54,858 nucleotides of DNA. It comes from Alphaproteobacteria bacterium. Its GTDB lineage: Bacteria > Pseudomonadota > Alphaproteobacteria > Caulobacterales > Caulobacteraceae. Of the stretch, positions 25,605 through 37,234 are shown piece after piece. The notes under the pieces were generated by a model. That model worked only from the letters and a program-made list of their open reading frames with translations. It did not search any database and had not been told where the DNA came from. Where the stretch lies: NCBI GenBank assembly GCA_018820205.1, contig JAHJOK010000017.1, positions 1-54,858 of the forward strand. Direction: 5' to 3'. A program made the translations under genes and the position numbers. Positions within the stretch are counted from its first letter, which is position 1. Each line of letters begins with the position of its first letter.

Positions 25605-26999
25605 ATGCAGCAGATCAAAACCAAAGTCCTGATCATCGGCGCCGGCACCGGCGGCTATGTCGCGGGCATCCGCTGCGGTCAGCTGGGGCTGGAGACCGTG
25701 CTGGTCGACGGCTCGGATGGGCTGGGCGGCACCTGCCTCAACGTCGGCTGCATTCCGTCCAAGGCCATCATCCATGCGGCGGGCAAGTTCGAGACCGTGG
25801 CGAAGGCCGCGGGCGACGGGACCCTGGGCATCACAGCGTCGGAGCCGGCCATCGACCTGTCGAAGACGGTCGAATGGAAGGACGGCATCGTCCGTAAGCT
25901 GAACAACGGCGTCGCGGCCCTGCTGAAGAAGTCGAAGGTCAAGGTCATCAAGGGCTGGGCGACCTTCGACGACGCCAAGACCTGCCGCGTCGAGACCGAT
26001 GATGGTCCGATCACGATCACGGCCGAACACGTCATCCTGGCGACGGGGTCGGAGCCGGTCGAACTGCCCTTCCTGCCGTTCGGCGGCGACGTCATCTCCT
26101 CGACCGAGGCGCTTTCGCTGGATGCGGTGCCGGGCAAGCTGGTCGTCGTCGGCGGCGGCTATATCGGGCTGGAGCTGGGTATCGCCTATCGCAAGTTGGG
26201 CGCCCAGGTGGCCATCGTCGAGATGGCAGAGCGCATCCTGCCGCTTTACGACAAGGCCCTGACCGACCCGGTGATGAAATGGCTGACTGACCACGGCGTC
26301 GAGATGCACCTCGGCGCCCGCGCGGGCGGATTTGGGGACGGGAAACTGTCGATCACGACGAAGGACGGCGAGCCGCTGTCGCTGGACGCGGACAAGGTGC
26401 TGGTCACCGTGGGCCGCCGTCCGCGCACCGCCGGCTGGGGTCTGGAGAACATGGGCGTGGCCATGGCCGGGCGGTTCGTGAAGATCGACGACCGCTGCGC
26501 CACCTCGATGAAGAACGTCTGGGCCGTCGGCGACCTGACCGGCGAACCCATGCTGGCCCACAAGGGTTCGGCCCAAGGCGAGGTCGTGGCCGAGATCATC
26601 GCGGGTCACGACAAACGCTTCGACCCCGTGACCATCGCCGCTGTCTGTTTCACCGAGCCGGAGATCGTCTCGGCGGGTCTCGGCCCGCTCGACGTGGCGG
26701 GCCGAGACGACGTGATCACCGCAGTCTTTCCGCTGGCCGCCATCGGCCGGGCTCTGGCCATCGAGGCAGGCGAGGACGGCGGCTTCGTGCGGGTTCTGGC
26801 GTCGAAGTCGGATCACCGGCTGCTGGGCGTCCAAGCTGTCGGGCAACATGTGGCCGAACTGTCCAACAGCTTTGCCCAGATGCTGGAGATGGGCGCGGTG
26901 CTGGAAGACGTCGCGGGCGTCATCCATGTTCATCCGACTCTGGGAGAGGCGTTCCACGAGGCGTCACTGCGCGCGTTGGGGCACGCGATCCATATCTAG
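25605..26999 (+). CDS. lpdV: Dihydrolipoyl dehydrogenase, E3 of the branched-chain complex
   Basis: This 464-aa FAD-dependent oxidoreductase reoxidises the E2 lipoyl groups with NAD+. The FAD Rossmann motif IIGAGTGGYVA, the redox-active disulfide GGTCLNVGCIPSKA, the NAD motif VVGGGYIGLELG and the C-terminal catalytic HVHPTLGE are all intact. I place the start at ATG 25605 because the product then begins MQQIKT, similar to Pseudomonas LpdV. The in-frame ATG at 25590, inside the repeat arm, would add five residues. It ends the bkd operon. Confidence 0.95.
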   Translation: MQQIKTKVLIIGAGTGGYVAGIRCGQLGLETVLVDGSDGLGGTCLNVGCIPSKAIIHAAGKFETVAKAAGDGTLGITASEPAIDLSKTVEWKDGIVRKLNNGVAALLKKSKVKVIKGWATFDDAKTCRVETDDGPITITAEHVILATGSEPVELPFLPFGGDVISSTEALSLDAVPGKLVVVGGGYIGLELGIAYRKLGAQVAIVEMAERILPLYDKALTDPVMKWLTDHGVEMHLGARAGGFGDGKLSITTKDGEPLSLDADKVLVTVGRRPRTAGWGLENMGVAMAGRFVKIDDRCATSMKNVWAVGDLTGEPMLAHKGSAQGEVVAEIIAGHDKRFDPVTIAAVCFTEPEIVSAGLGPLDVAGRDDVITAVFPLAAIGRALAIEAGEDGGFVRVLASKSDHRLLGVQAVGQHVAELSNSFAQMLEMGAVLEDVAGVIHVHPTLGEAFHEASLRALGHAIHI

Positions 27000-27020
27000 G
27001 GGTCGCTATCGCTCACGACG

Positions 27021-27045
27021 CGGCCGCTCGCTGCTTGAGCGACCG
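27021..27045. terminator. Hairpin between convergent genes
   Basis: CGGCCGCTC (27021-27029) and GAGCGACCG (27037-27045) pair with one mismatch around a 7-nt loop, in the 62-bp gap between lpdV and the convergent sugar dehydrogenase. There is no clear T-run, so a bidirectional terminator role is only likely from position. Confidence 0.45.
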
Positions 27046-27061
27046 CGCTCTCCGGCGATGA

Positions 27062-28291
27062 TCAGTTGGCCACCGCCAGCCGCACCAGCTTGCCATTGTC
27101 CTCGTCGGTGATGGCCCAGACGGCGCCGTCCGAACCCACGGCGATATCGCGAATCCGCTCGCCCAGATCGGTCAGCAACCGCTCCTCGCCGACGACCCGG
27201 TCGTTCTCGATCACAAGACGCGCGATGTGTTTTTCCTTCAGGCCCGCGACCAGCAGATCGCCTTCCCAGCCCGGGAACATGGCCCCCGAATAGAAGGTCG
27301 CCCCGCCCGGGGCGATGACTGGATCCCAGTAATAGACGGGTTGCTCCGTACCCGCCGTTTCGGTGCTTCCGGCGTTGATCGGCCCGCCCCGGTATTCGAT
27401 CCCGTAGGCGGCGTCGGGCCAGCCATAGTTGGCGCCCGCCTTCTCCAGATTGACCTCGTCGCCGCCGCGCGTGCCGTGTTCGATGGTCCAGACCTGACCG
27501 TCGGGCGCGACCGCGATGCCCTGCACGTTGCGATGGCCCAGCGACCAGATTTCCGGCAGGGCGCCGTCGCGGCCCGCGAACGGATTGTCCTCAGGAACGG
27601 AACCGTCGGCGTTGATGCGGATGGTCTTGCCCATGTGGGAGTTCAACTGCTGGGCCTGGGGCCGCATCGGGGCGTCGGAGCGCTCGCCCAGGGTGATGAA
27701 CAGATGACCGTCGGGCCCGAACGCCAGCGACGATCCGAAATGCTTGTCGCCGTCATAGACCGGCAGGGCGCGGAAGATGACCTCGACCGCACCGACGCTC
27801 GCGCCGTCGGCCGACAACACGCCGCGCGCGACCGAAGTGGCGTTGCCGCCCTCGCGCGGCTCCGCATAGCTCCAGTAGATCATCCGGTCCTGGGCGAAGG
27901 TCGGGCCGATGACCACGTCCAGCAGGCCGCCTTGGCCACGGGCGTCGACGGCCGGAAGGCCGGTGATCGGCTCGCCGACCCGGCCATCGGCCGAAATGAT
28001 GCGCAGCCGCCCCGGCCGCTCGGTCACCAGCCAGTTTCCGTCGGGCAACGCGGCAAGGCCCCACGGATGGACCAGCCCCGAGGCGATAACCGTGTGCGCC
28101 ATGGCCGCCTCGGTCGTGACGCCCGGCGCGCGGGCCTGGCCCGGGAAGGCCGGGGTCTGGTCCGGCGCATTGGCGGGACGCGTCTCGACCGGCGCGCCGG
28201 CGATCGCCTGCGGATCCGTCTGGCCGTTGGCCCCGCAGGCGGCGGAGAGCGCCAGCAGGCTGGTCGCGGCGGCGAGGGCGAAGGGGCGCAT
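27062..28291 (-). CDS. PQQ-dependent sugar (aldose) dehydrogenase-like lipoprotein
   Basis: This 409-aa soluble-glucose/sorbosone-dehydrogenase-type six-bladed propeller has a lipoprotein signal (residues 1-19, lipobox LSAAC), so it is probably anchored on the periplasmic side. Propeller landmarks are LVHPWGLAALPDG, GQGGLLDV, FGSSLAFGPDGHLFITLGER, LGHRNVQGIA and EHGTRGGDE, as in the YliI/Asd family that uses PQQ. About 45 residues after the lipobox are Pro/Ala-rich linker. No PQQ biosynthesis genes are in the window. Confidence 0.9.
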   Translation of the reverse strand: MRPFALAAATSLLALSAACGANGQTDPQAIAGAPVETRPANAPDQTPAFPGQARAPGVTTEAAMAHTVIASGLVHPWGLAALPDGNWLVTERPGRLRIISADGRVGEPITGLPAVDARGQGGLLDVVIGPTFAQDRMIYWSYAEPREGGNATSVARGVLSADGASVGAVEVIFRALPVYDGDKHFGSSLAFGPDGHLFITLGERSDAPMRPQAQQLNSHMGKTIRINADGSVPEDNPFAGRDGALPEIWSLGHRNVQGIAVAPDGQVWTIEHGTRGGDEVNLEKAGANYGWPDAAYGIEYRGGPINAGSTETAGTEQPVYYWDPVIAPGGATFYSGAMFPGWEGDLLVAGLKEKHIARLVIENDRVVGEERLLTDLGERIRDIAVGSDGAVWAITDEDNGKLVRLAVAN

Positions 28292-28341
28292 GGGGGTCTC
28301 CGTGATCTGTCGGGCTTTGCAGTATGCCGATCAACGGCGCG

Positions 28342-28370
28342 ACTGTCCCGCCGTTCCGGACGGCGACAGT
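28342..28370. repeat. Inverted repeat upstream of the sugar dehydrogenase gene
   Basis: ACTGT (28342-28346) with CGCCGT (28349-28354) pairs with ACGGCG (28360-28365) and ACAGT (28366-28370), giving an 11-bp stem with a 2-nt bulge and a 5-nt loop. It lies 51 bp upstream of the minus-strand gene start and 120 bp from the tRNA. An operator or 5' UTR hairpin are both possible. Confidence 0.4.
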
Positions 28371-28490
28371 CCGCCGCAAGGCTCGATGCCGAACTTGTCG
28401 ATGCGACTTGAACCGAAGGGTCCGCGACGATATAGGCACGCCTCCCGCGCGATCCGGCCTGTTTCGGCCGTGGCGTCGGGCTCTGGACTG

Positions 28491-28567
28491 GGCTGGGTAG
28501 CTCAGATGGTTAGAGCGGTGGATTCATAACCCACAGGTCGGCGGTTCGATCCCGCCTCCAGCCACCA
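28491..28567 (+). tRNA. tRNA-Met (anticodon CAT), elongator type
   Basis: This 77-nt cloverleaf has acceptor GGCTGGG pairing with TCCAGCC, D-arm GCTC/GAGC, anticodon loop TTCATAA with CAT at 28525-28527, T-arm GGCGG-TTCGATC-CCGCC and an encoded CCA at 28565-28567. The first acceptor pair is G-C, unlike the mismatched initiator, so this is not tRNA-fMet. The ATTCATAA loop context is typical of alphaproteobacterial elongator Met rather than the lysidine-modified Ile2 tRNA. Confidence 0.93.
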
Positions 28568-28593
28568 GTCCAGGCCCATCCCGGCGGGCGTGA

Positions 28594-28737
28594 TCACACC
28601 TTCTTCCGGGGCAGGGAGGCCGCGTCGGCGCGGCGTCTGCGCCGCCGTCGCCAGCGTCGGCCGGTCGGCTGGCCCGCCAGGTCCCAGATCAACAGGGCCA
28701 GCATGACCGCGATCACCGCACCGCCCAGCATCAACAT
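28594..28737 (-). CDS. Small single-pass membrane protein with poly-arginine tail
   Basis: This possible 47-aa protein begins MLMLGGAVIAVMLALLIWDLAG, a single transmembrane helix. It is followed by a very basic cytoplasmic tail containing a run of arginines (RRWRRRRRRR) and ending PRKKV. GGGAG lies eight bases before the ATG at 28737; the frame is open further to 28833 but those residues are unremarkable. No family is recognised. The strong positive-inside topology makes it credible, but its small size keeps confidence modest. Confidence 0.5.
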   Translation of the reverse strand: MLMLGGAVIAVMLALLIWDLAGQPTGRRWRRRRRRRADAASLPRKKV

Positions 28738-28861
28738 CGCGCCCGCTCCCACCTGACGCCGTAACCATAGCGCAACCCATGCTGCAGCGCACCATGGACG
28801 CAACCCATCGTGATCGGCAGCGTTTACAGCCAAGGTTCAACGCTGTTCGAGGGCTCCACTC

Positions 28862-29191
28862 ATGACCATCCGTCTCCCGTCCCTGCTGACCGTATCGGCG
28901 ATCGCCGCCCTGTCGATGGGGGCCGTCGCCTGTACCGAGGCCGAGCAGGACCAGACCGCCGCCGAGGCCGATGCCGCAGGCGACGACGCCCAGGCCGCCG
29001 CATCGGAAGCCGGCTCCGCCCTGTCGGAAGAGGCATCCCAGGTCGGGTCGGCCATCGCCGCCGGCGCCAGCGAGGCCGCCCAGGAAATCGACGAGGCCAC
29101 CGACGCCTTGGCCCGCAAGGCCGACGAGCAGGAGGCGGAAACTGCTGCAGACACGCGCGGCAACACCCCTGCGACCCAACCGGCGCAATAG
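28862..29191 (+). CDS. Small Ala/Glu-rich lipoprotein
   Basis: This 109-aa predicted lipoprotein has a signal peptide of about 23 residues ending in lipobox GAVAC. The mature part is Ala/Glu/Asp/Gln-rich with heptad-like repeats (SEAGSALSEEASQVGSAIAAGASEAAQEID), suggesting a long amphipathic helix or coiled coil. The C-terminus is polar. No family function is known to me. It is convergent with tlpA, 12 bp apart. Confidence 0.68.
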   Translation: MTIRLPSLLTVSAIAALSMGAVACTEAEQDQTAAEADAAGDDAQAAASEAGSALSEEASQVGSAIAAGASEAAQEIDEATDALARKADEQEAETAADTRGNTPATQPAQ

Positions 29192-29203
29192 CGCGCGGCC
29201 GAT

Positions 29204-29836
29204 CTAGGACGACAGCGGCTCCGCGAGCACCGCGTCGATCAGGGCACGGGCGTCCCGGCTGTTCCAGTCGGCCTCGCCTGAATAGGCGGCGCGGATCCGC
29301 CCCTGACGGTCCAGCAGGATCGTCTGGGGCATCTTGCCCTTGCCCGGAAACTCGAACGGCAACTGGAATTTCGGATCGCCGTAGAAGGGCAGGGGGTCGT
29401 GGACGTCGATGAAGCTTCTGGCGTCGGCCACGGCGTCGTCCCCCGTATCGACATTGATCGGCAGGATGACCAGATCCCCGTCAGGGTAGGCGGCGGCCAG
29501 GGCGGCGATGGTCGGCATCTCGGTCCGGCACGGCGCGCACCACATCGCCCACAGATTGACGAGCACGACCTTGCCCCGGAAATCGGCGAAGCGAACGTCG
29601 TCCCCCTCGCGCGTCTCGAAGACGTAGTCCGGAGCGGTTTCCAGGGCGGCGGGGGTCTCCAGCGCGGCCAGCGACCCCACCGCGAACCGGGCCAGTTCAC
29701 TCTTTTGCGCCGCAGCGGGCTCGGCGGCTTTGAAAGGTCCGGCCCGCATGGCGTATAGGGCGCCTGTCGATCCCCCGATCAGGATCGCCGCCGCCAGCAC
29801 GCCCCCGATCCAGACGCCTGTTTTCGAGCCGCCCAT
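29204..29836 (-). CDS. TlpA-like periplasmic thiol-disulfide oxidoreductase
   Basis: This 210-aa protein has an N-terminal transmembrane anchor (residues 7-29) and a periplasmic thioredoxin domain with the redox motif WCAPC (C100, C103) after VVLVNLWAM. The cis-Pro loop is KMPQT. Such proteins reduce disulfides for cytochrome c maturation or protect cell-surface thiols. The start at ATG 29836 has GGGAG six bases upstream. That ATG shares the palindromic CATG with the ATG of the divergent argH, an unusual arrangement. Confidence 0.9.
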   Translation of the reverse strand: MGGSKTGVWIGGVLAAAILIGGSTGALYAMRAGPFKAAEPAAAQKSELARFAVGSLAALETPAALETAPDYVFETREGDDVRFADFRGKVVLVNLWAMWCAPCRTEMPTIAALAAAYPDGDLVILPINVDTGDDAVADARSFIDVHDPLPFYGDPKFQLPFEFPGKGKMPQTILLDRQGRIRAAYSGEADWNSRDARALIDAVLAEPLSS

Positions 29837-31259
29837 GCCCCACTCCCAAGACCCGGCCGCATCCGGGCCGACGCCATCGTCGGGCCAGACCCTATGGGGC
29901 GGACGCTTTTCCGCCAAGCCCGCAGACATCATGCAGGCCATCAACGTCTCGATCGGCGTCGATCAACGGCTGTGGGCGCAGGATCTGAGGGGTTCGCGGG
30001 CGCATTGCCGCATGCTGATCGACCAGGGCATCGTGACGGCCGAGGACGGCGCGGCCATCCTGGGCGGGCTGGACGCCGTTCAGGCCGAGTTCGAGGCCGG
30101 AACGTTTCCATTCCGCGACGAGTACGAAGACATCCATCTGAACGTCGAGGCCCGGTTGTCCGAGCTGATCGGCGAGCCGTCCGGCCGTCTGCACACCGCC
30201 CGCAGCCGCAACGATCAGGTCGCGGTCGATTTCCGCCTGTGGGTGCGCGACGCATGCGACCGGTCGGTGGCCCAGCTTCAGGCGCTGCAACGGGCGTTGC
30301 TGACGCGGGCGGAACAGCACGCGGGCGACCTGATGCCCGGCTTCACTCATCTTCAGACCGCCCAGCCGGTGACCCTGGGGCATCATCTGATGGCCTACGT
30401 CGAGATGTTCGGCCGCGACGCGGGCCGGTTCGCCGACGCGCGAGCCCGGATGAATGAAAGCCCGCTGGGCGCCGCCGCCCTGGCCGGATCCCCTTTCCCC
30501 ATCGACCGCCATGCCACGGCCGCCGACCTGGGCTTCGAGCGGCCGATGGGCAACAGTCTGGACGCCGTGTCCGACCGCGACTTCGCGCTGGAGACCCTTG
30601 CCGCCGCCTCGATCACCGCCGGGCATCTGTCGCGGTTCGCCGAGGAGATCGTTGTCTGGATGACGCCGATGTTCGGCTTCGCGACCCTGCCCGACGACCT
30701 GACCACCGGCTCGTCGATCATGCCGCAGAAGCGCAACCCCGACGCCGCCGAACTGGTCCGGGCCAAGACCGGGCGCGTCCTGGGCGCGTTCGTGGCCCTG
30801 TCCACGGTGATGAAGGGGCTGCCGCTGGCCTATTCCAAGGACATGCAGGAGGACAAGCCGCCGGTGTTCGAGGCCATGGACGCGCTGGACCTGGCCCTGA
30901 CGGCGATGACGGCCATGGTTTCCGCCTTCCGCCCCAATACCGAACGCATGGCCGAGGCGGCGGGATGGGGGTTCTCCACCGCCACCGACCTGGCCGACTG
31001 GCTGGTGCGCGAACAGAACCTGCCGTTCCGCCAGGCGCACCATGTGACCGGCGCCGCGGTGAAGCGGGCGGAGACGCTGGGCGTGGGTCTGGCGCAACTG
31101 CCGCTCACCGAATTGCAGGCCCTGCATCCCGGCGTCACGCAAGACGTTTACAAGGTGCTCACCCCTGAGGCTTCCTGCGCCAGCCGCCAGAGCTTTGGGG
31201 GAACCGCGCCGGAGCAGGTCCGCGCGCGCATCGCCGAATGGAAGGCCCGACTGCCATGA
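29835..31259 (+). CDS. argH: Argininosuccinate lyase
   Basis: This 474-aa homotetrameric enzyme releases arginine and fumarate in the last step of arginine synthesis. The superfamily signature [11 protein letters not shown] lies at about residues 292-302, and LWGGRF near the N-terminus and THLQTAQP are conserved. The ATG at 29835 is the only ATG close to the start of homology, but lacks a clear ribosome-binding site and directly abuts the divergent tlpA start. The stop overlaps the next lipoprotein gene by ATGA. It forms a probable argH-lptM-lysA transcript. Confidence 0.95.
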   Translation: MPHSQDPAASGPTPSSGQTLWGGRFSAKPADIMQAINVSIGVDQRLWAQDLRGSRAHCRMLIDQGIVTAEDGAAILGGLDAVQAEFEAGTFPFRDEYEDIHLNVEARLSELIGEPSGRLHTARSRNDQVAVDFRLWVRDACDRSVAQLQALQRALLTRAEQHAGDLMPGFTHLQTAQPVTLGHHLMAYVEMFGRDAGRFADARARMNESPLGAAALAGSPFPIDRHATAADLGFERPMGNSLDAVSDRDFALETLAAASITAGHLSRFAEEIVVWMTPMFGFATLPDDLTTGSSIMPQKRNPDAAELVRAKTGRVLGAFVALSTVMKGLPLAYSKDMQEDKPPVFEAMDALDLALTAMTAMVSAFRPNTERMAEAAGWGFSTATDLADWLVREQNLPFRQAHHVTGAAVKRAETLGVGLAQLPLTELQALHPGVTQDVYKVLTPEASCASRQSFGGTAPEQVRARIAEWKARLP

Positions 31260-31495
31260 AGACGTTGCTCACACTCGGCGCTCTCGCCGCGATCGCGGTC
31301 GCCGCCGCCGGCTGCGGCCGGATGGCCGATCTGGAGAGCCCGGCGCCGCGCCAGACCGAACGCGCGACGCGCGACGCGCGCTCGCCGAGCCTGCCCGACC
31401 CCGCCACGGTCAATCGGCCTTCCAGCCAGGTGCCGGTGGACGGCGGCGCGAACGACCTGATCGGCGGCACAGCCGCCGGCCGCGAGCCGCAGTAG
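31256..31495 (+). CDS. LptM-like small lipoprotein
   Basis: This 79-aa lipoprotein has signal peptide residues 1-19 and lipobox AAAGC. The mature part is short, polar and Pro/Arg-rich. In many proteobacteria a tiny lipoprotein of this kind (LptM/YifL) precedes lysA or dapF, and LptM is known to assist LptD maturation in the outer membrane. Here it is squeezed between argH (4-bp ATGA overlap) and lysA (3 bp). The orthology is inferred from size, lipobox and position. Confidence 0.72.
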   Translation: MKTLLTLGALAAIAVAAAGCGRMADLESPAPRQTERATRDARSPSLPDPATVNRPSSQVPVDGGANDLIGGTAAGREPQ

Positions 31496-31498
31496 GCC

Positions 31499-32773
31499 TT
31501 GGACCATTTCGAGCCGAACAACGGCGTCCTCCACGCGGAGGGCGTCTCGCTGCAGACCCTGGCGGCCGAGGTCGGCACGCCGGTCTATGTCTATTCGACC
31601 GCGACCCTGACCCGGCACTATGGCGTGCTGCGCGACGCGGTCGACGCCCACCCCAAGGCGTTCTGCGACGCGCTGATCGCCTTCGCGGTCAAGGCCAACT
31701 CCAACCTGTCGGTGCTGGCGACCCTGGCCCGTCTTGGCTGCGGCGCCGACACGGTGTCGGAGGGCGAAATTCGTCGCGCCCTGAAGGCCGGCGTCCCCGC
31801 CGACCGGATCATCTTTTCCGGCGTAGGCAAGACCGACGCCGAACTGGCCTATGCGCTGGGCGTCGGCGTGCGCCAGATCAATATCGAGAGCCCGGCCGAA
31901 CTGGACCGCTTGATCGCGGTCGCCGCCGACAAGCACGCGGCCCCCGACATCGCCATCCGGGTGAATCCCAAGATCGGCGCGGGCGGTCACGCCAAGATCA
32001 CCACGGGCGGCGAAGGCGACAAGTTCGGCGTGCCCCCCGATGAGGCGATGGCCCTGTACGCCCGCGCCGCCGCCAGCCCCCATGTGAACCCGGTCGGCCT
32101 GGCCTGCCATATCGGCAGCCAGATCACCGACCTGACCCCGCTAGAGGCCGCATTCCGCCTGCTGCGCCAGGTGACCGGGACCCTGCGCGGTCAGGGCCTG
32201 TCGGTGACCCGGCTCGACCTCGGCGGCGGTCTGGGCGTGCCCTATTCCGGCGGCGCGCATACCGCCAGCCCGTCCGACTATGCGGCGATGGCGGCGCGGG
32301 TTCTGGACGGTCTGGACGTCGAGGCCGCGTTCGAGCCCGGCCGCCTGCTGGCCGCCAACGCCGGGGTGCTGCTCAGCCGGGTGATCCAGGTGACCGAGCG
32401 GGCGGATGGCCGGAGGTTCCTGGTGCTGGACGCCGCCATGAACGACCTGGTCCGCCCGGCCATGTACGACGCCTTTCACGAGGTGAAGCCGGTCGTTCCG
32501 CGTGAGGGCGAACCGGTGGCCTACGACATCGTCGGTCCCGTCTGCGAGACGGGCGACACCTTTGCGCGGGGCCGGCCCCTGGTCCCGCTGCAGGCCGGCG
32601 ATCTGGTCGTCTTCACCGGGGCGGGCGCCTATGGCGCGGTGATGTCGAGCGAATACAACAGTCGGCCCCTGGTCCCCGAGGTTCTGGTGGACGGCGACCG
32701 CTGGGCTGTCGTTCGCGCGCGTCCGACCTATGACGAGATGCTGTCCCGGGAGACGACGGCGGAGTGGCTTTAG
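31499..32773 (+). CDS. lysA: Diaminopimelate decarboxylase
   Basis: This 424-aa PLP enzyme decarboxylates meso-diaminopimelate to lysine. The PLP-binding lysine is K65 (FAVKANSN), the glycine-rich loop is GGGLGVPY, HIGSQ is present and the substrate-binding C349 lies in VCETGDTFA. The start is TTG at 31499, giving MDHFEPNNGVLHAEGV, the usual N-terminus of alphaproteobacterial LysA; no in-frame ATG fits. Its stop interlocks with the convergent gene via TTAG. Confidence 0.95.
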   Translation: MDHFEPNNGVLHAEGVSLQTLAAEVGTPVYVYSTATLTRHYGVLRDAVDAHPKAFCDALIAFAVKANSNLSVLATLARLGCGADTVSEGEIRRALKAGVPADRIIFSGVGKTDAELAYALGVGVRQINIESPAELDRLIAVAADKHAAPDIAIRVNPKIGAGGHAKITTGGEGDKFGVPPDEAMALYARAAASPHVNPVGLACHIGSQITDLTPLEAAFRLLRQVTGTLRGQGLSVTRLDLGGGLGVPYSGGAHTASPSDYAAMAARVLDGLDVEAAFEPGRLLAANAGVLLSRVIQVTERADGRRFLVLDAAMNDLVRPAMYDAFHEVKPVVPREGEPVAYDIVGPVCETGDTFARGRPLVPLQAGDLVVFTGAGAYGAVMSSEYNSRPLVPEVLVDGDRWAVVRARPTYDEMLSRETTAEWL

Positions 32774-33036
32774 CCTCGCTCCAACGAAATTACCCACTCG
32801 CCTTCAATCATTTCGGCCTTCTGGCCGGCGAGCAACTTTGGGACGAGGTCCGCTAGAAACGCCATGTCGTTGATGACGTGCTCAATGTGAACAGCCTTAA
32901 TCCGGTTGCGAAACAGACCATGCCCTCGTTCTCCACATGTGATCTGCCATTGACCGTCCGTATGATGGACCACGACCCTCGGCGGTCGGTCTTTTCTCAG
33001 AACATGGACGCAGATGAAGACTGTCGGAGAGCCCAT
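32770..33036 (-). CDS. Hypothetical protein with atypical composition
   Basis: This 88-aa protein begins MGSPTVFICVHVLRKDRPP and contains a VVVHHTDGQWQITCG segment (strand-turn-strand with WQxxCG) and a C-terminal helix. Its W-Q-x-x-C-G element recalls small uncharacterised proteins in which VCL..H follows. The stretch is visibly richer in A/T than its neighbours and uses less biased third positions, hinting at transfer or relaxed selection. Its stop overlaps lysA by 4 bp. Confidence 0.55.
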   Translation of the reverse strand: MGSPTVFICVHVLRKDRPPRVVVHHTDGQWQITCGERGHGLFRNRIKAVHIEHVINDMAFLADLVPKLLAGQKAEMIEGEWVISLERG

Positions 33037-33044
33037 GCCTCAGC

Positions 33045-33941
33045 CTACCCCAGGAACCGGTTCACCGCCGCCAGGAAACGGGCGGGCTGGTCGATCATGA
33101 CCATGTGTTCGGCGCCCTCGATCCGCTCGAACCGGGCCGGGTTGGTCAGATTGCGGTAGCTGGCCTGGAACAGGGCGTCCAGGTGGGCGCGGGGCGAGCG
33201 GTCGTCGGTGCTCCAGCCATAGACGACCGTCACCGGGGCGGTGATGTCGGGCAGGCGGTTTCGCAGGTCCGTGGTCATGACTTCATACAGACCCTGCGCG
33301 AGCACCTGACGGTTGCCGCCCTGCCAGCCTAGCGATCCGAACACGGTGTCGGCGGCGCCGCCCAACTGGTCGCCCAACGCCGGCGCCTGGGTCCGTAAGG
33401 CGGCATCGCCCACGAACAGCAGGGCCTGATAGGCGATCTGGGCCAGGGGTTCGACGTCGCCGACCGTGGCGCCGGGGCTGATCAAAGACGGGAAGAACGG
33501 TGTCGCGTCCACGACCATGACCCTGCCGACCTGCGGCCCACGTCGGTCCCTTCCGGCGTCGGCCGACGCCCTTAGCGCCACCAGGCCGCCCATCGAATGG
33601 CCGATCACGGCGGGACGATCCAGACCGCGCTCGCCGATATAGCGCCGAACCTCCGCCGCCACCGGGGCGACCAGGGTCCCGTCGACATTGGCCCCCGCCG
33701 GCACGTTCCCGAACCCGCGAACCGACACCAGGTGCACGCGATAACGATCATCCAGCCGGTTCGCCGTCCGTGACCAGACATCGCCGGTCGAGGCCAGGCC
33801 GGGGATCAGGATCACGTCCGGCCCCTCGCCCCGCACCTCGACCACGATCCGGTCGGAGGCGAAGGATCGGGAAACGCCCTGGGCGGCGGCGGCCGTCGGC
33901 AGGGCGAAGAGCATAAAAATCAAGGTCAGGGCGCGCAGCAT
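33045..33941 (-). CDS. Exported alpha/beta hydrolase
   Basis: This 298-aa serine hydrolase has a signal peptide (residues 1-20, MLRALTLIFMLFALPTAAAA). The nucleophile lies in GHSMGGLVAL, the N-terminal oxyanion strand in VILIPGLASTGDVW and the late histidine in EGAEHMVM. The substrate is unknown; small-ester or lactone hydrolysis in the periplasm is typical. I prefer ATG 33941 to the GTG at 33965 because it starts at the signal peptide. It is 8 bp downstream of the hypothetical at 32770 in the opposite transcript order. Confidence 0.85.
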   Translation of the reverse strand: MLRALTLIFMLFALPTAAAAQGVSRSFASDRIVVEVRGEGPDVILIPGLASTGDVWSRTANRLDDRYRVHLVSVRGFGNVPAGANVDGTLVAPVAAEVRRYIGERGLDRPAVIGHSMGGLVALRASADAGRDRRGPQVGRVMVVDATPFFPSLISPGATVGDVEPLAQIAYQALLFVGDAALRTQAPALGDQLGGAADTVFGSLGWQGGNRQVLAQGLYEVMTTDLRNRLPDITAPVTVVYGWSTDDRSPRAHLDALFQASYRNLTNPARFERIEGAEHMVMIDQPARFLAAVNRFLG

Positions 33942-34048
33942 CTCGAAGGTCTGAACGGCGATCACGGCCTTTGGTTGACGATCGCCGCTATTGATCTTGT
34001 CGCGCGACAGGCGTGAACTGTCTCAAAACAAGTCTGGGGAGACGAAAC

Positions 34049-37002
<2,954 letters not shown>

Positions 37003-37234
37003 TCAGTCGTCCGGAGACGCGGGCGTTTCGGGCTGCGCCGCGCGCCGCCCCGTCCGCTGAAAAAAGGTCTTAACCGAACGACCGATTCAGGCCGTCCGGA
37101 TGCGTCGTTTATATAGGAAATTCGCCGCCGAAAGCGAGGGTTTAGGCCCGTTTCACGGCTTGTCTGGCGACGCTTGCGACACAATATGTCGGGTTCGCCG
37201 ATCGATAGACCACCACCGACGCCAGGACGCGCCG

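Noticed and set aside
25557..26957. Long minus-strand open frame opposite lpdV
   Set aside because: Shadow of a clear dihydrolipoyl dehydrogenase; composition not protein-like.
28491..28567. tRNA-Ile2 (lysidine CAT) instead of tRNA-Met
   Set aside because: The anticodon arm and acceptor sequence fit elongator Met better; identity elements of Ile2 are not seen.
29892..31142. Long minus-strand open frame opposite argH
   Set aside because: Antisense shadow of argH with His/Arg/Gln-rich composition.
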